This document shows positions 25,370 to 26,722 of a stretch of DNA of 26,722 bases, piece by piece (within the stretch, counting starts at the first letter, position 1; each line of letters begins with the position of its first letter). The translations under genes were made by a program, and so were the position numbers. Source of the DNA: a virus. The notes under the pieces were generated by a model. That model saw only the letters and a program-made list of their open reading frames with translations, had not been told where the DNA came from and did no database searches. The DNA is taken from the IMG/VR virus record IMGVR_UViG_3300030116_005413, positions 1 to 26,722 of that record; one strand, written 5' to 3'.

Positions 25370-26701
25370 TTATCTTGGTATTCTTCCAACGAAATTACTT
25401 CTAATTGGAAATCTATTCAAGATAAAATATCTGAAAGCATCGCAACCGTGTTCATAGAAGCCATCTTTGATAGGATTGTTAGAGATAGCTTTCCCTTCTA
25501 CTGCTTCAGGAAATCTATATCCTTCAAAATCTTCTGCGATACCTACACATTTTTTATCTATCTTTATTCTTCTCAAACCATCTGCATTTTCAAAAAATCC
25601 ACGACAATAACTGACACCAGATTGTATATCACGAGATAGTTTGTCCATTCTGTATTCTACATAAATTCCGTGTCTGCGTAAAATGTGAATATCTCCTAAT
25701 CCAGATTGTCCTTGTACAAAGCTACCAGCAGGATCACCATAGTAAGTAATTACTGGATAATTTTTTTTCTTAATCATCTCTGCTAATTTATCAGTTGGTA
25801 TATTTCGTTCGTGAATTATTTCATCAATAATATTGATATGCCAATTACCATCTTGTTTGAATGTTTGAAACCATAATACTGATGGCATTCTAAATCCAAA
25901 GTCCATTGAACAATAAGTAGGTAAGTTTTCTTGGTATGGAACATCGCCCATATCTTTTTCTCTGTCAAATGGATATACTCTTCCTTCCATTGATGTAAAC
26001 TTTGCTGCAAACTCTTGGTCGAATAGTTCTTTAGACATATTTCTTTTTCGTTCCTGGATAAAAGAATCTTTCTTTCCTTCTGGAAACGCATATTGATTTT
26101 CCCAACTTGGAGATTGTTGTGAATACCATTGAGGATCTGTTTGTCCTAAAAGAAATAAATCATATATCCAATTAAATCCTTCTGGCGTAGTAATAAATAT
26201 AGCTTTCCCTTTTCTATCTACAAGAGTAGGAGATAAATACATATCCCAAATTCTTCTCGGCATTTTTGCTGCTTCATCAATAATTAATAAATCTACACCT
26301 TCTCCAACTAGTGAGTCTGGATTTTCGCAAGACATACCTTCTACTGTTGTTCCCCATTTGAACTTAATATACTGTTCTTTTTCTGATGCTCTATCAATAT
26401 CGTTTGCTTTACCTGCAACCATATCTTTCCAGATTTCTCGGAACATTAATCGTGATTTTTTGTAAGATAATCCAACAAGCCATATTTTTTTATTAGGTTG
26501 TGCTGCGTAAAATTCAGCTTCACGAAATGCTGCAGTAGTCTTTCCATATCTTCTACCACAGATGTTTACGAAATAAGATGCGTCAGGTTTGTCAGGAAAA
26601 TGTAATTTCCTTTGCCCTTCGTGTGGTTGATATTGCATATAATCGAACCACTTTTGCTTGAACTCAAACTCTTTTATTTTCTTTGACATTCTAATTGTCA
26701 T
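25370..26701 (-). CDS. terL: Terminase large subunit
   Basis: The 443-residue packaging motor has an ATPase with Walker A GRRYGKTT (49-56), Walker B LLIIDEA (D142, E143) and coupling motif FITTP (~169-173). The RNase H-like nuclease shows SMDFGF (D267), YYGDPAG (D323) and HGCDAFRYF (D421). The product cuts concatemers and drives DNA into the prohead. Two starts are possible, at 26701 (MTIRMSKK) or 26689 (MSKK); neither has a clear Shine-Dalgarno. It lies near the window edge; upstream genes are not seen. Confidence 0.93.
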   Translation of the reverse strand: MTIRMSKKIKEFEFKQKWFDYMQYQPHEGQRKLHFPDKPDASYFVNICGRRYGKTTAAFREAEFYAAQPNKKIWLVGLSYKKSRLMFREIWKDMVAGKANDIDRASEKEQYIKFKWGTTVEGMSCENPDSLVGEGVDLLIIDEAAKMPRRIWDMYLSPTLVDRKGKAIFITTPEGFNWIYDLFLLGQTDPQWYSQQSPSWENQYAFPEGKKDSFIQERKRNMSKELFDQEFAAKFTSMEGRVYPFDREKDMGDVPYQENLPTYCSMDFGFRMPSVLWFQTFKQDGNWHINIIDEIIHERNIPTDKLAEMIKKKNYPVITYYGDPAGSFVQGQSGLGDIHILRRHGIYVEYRMDKLSRDIQSGVSYCRGFFENADGLRRIKIDKKCVGIAEDFEGYRFPEAVEGKAISNNPIKDGFYEHGCDAFRYFILNRFPIRSNFVGRIPR

Positions 26702-26722
26702 TAATTTAATTCATAATTAACT

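Noticed and set aside
1-26722. CRISPR arrays, tRNA genes, integrase or transposase
   Set aside because: No regular spaced repeats, no cloverleaf-like segment and no recombinase motifs were seen. The zinc ribbon at 12147-13379 is fused to a phosphoesterase and is not a transposase remnant on present evidence.

Overview
The window is part of the genome of an AT-rich, long-tailed (siphovirus-like) double-stranded DNA phage. Evidence for this is a large terminase, an SPP1-type portal, tail-completion proteins, a tail tube, a frameshifted tail-assembly chaperone pair, a 685-residue tape measure, and a holin/GH108 endolysin pair. Several small proteins (the GQWSARKAQ and TKSGK..TGERYLP proteins, the PRGYHFMKKKGKYKLMK protein, a DUF6447-like protein) belong to families I associate with uncultured marine phages. 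A marine host with an AT-rich genome is therefore likely. The host itself cannot be named from this sequence. There is no integrase, tRNA, CRISPR array, rRNA or insertion sequence.

Layout. (1) 1-10.7 kb, plus strand: a thioredoxin-like protein, two very basic small proteins, a DUF6447-like protein, holin, endolysin, then connector, tail-completion, tail tube, G/GT chaperones, tape measure and distal tail proteins, nearly all overlapping or abutting. (2) 10.8-18.4 kb, minus strand: an HNH nuclease, an SSB-tailed small protein, winged-helix and Cro-like proteins, a zinc-ribbon metallophosphoesterase, a PD-(D/E)XK nuclease, a replisome-organizer-like initiator, an ERF-like annealing protein and many small unknowns. 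It is led by a good sigma70-type promoter at 18.42-18.45 kb. (3) 18.6-21.1 kb, minus strand: a second operon of about eleven tiny, mostly unrecognised genes, ended by a strong terminator at 18.56 kb. Five of its genes start from an identical 17-base translation-initiation cassette. (4) 21.1-21.6 kb: a non-coding control region between divergent operons. (5) 21.6-23.3 kb, plus strand: FmdB-like zinc ribbon, tiny Cys-rich and Lys-rich proteins, a two-helix membrane protein and the small terminase. (6) 23.3-26.7 kb, minus strand: large terminase, portal and a virion-morphogenesis protein, convergent with the small terminase.

How it fits together. The two minus-strand operons look like early/replication functions, and the plus-strand left arm is the late tail and lysis arm. 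The head-packaging genes are split over two strands. No major capsid protein, protease, DNA polymerase or RNA polymerase lies in the window, so the genome must extend beyond it. The control region holds two copies of a sequence close to the T7 RNA polymerase promoter core, which is unexpected for a siphovirus. Many genes here are under 60 codons. They were found by reading ATGA/TAATG junctions and ribosome binding sites between the longer genes.
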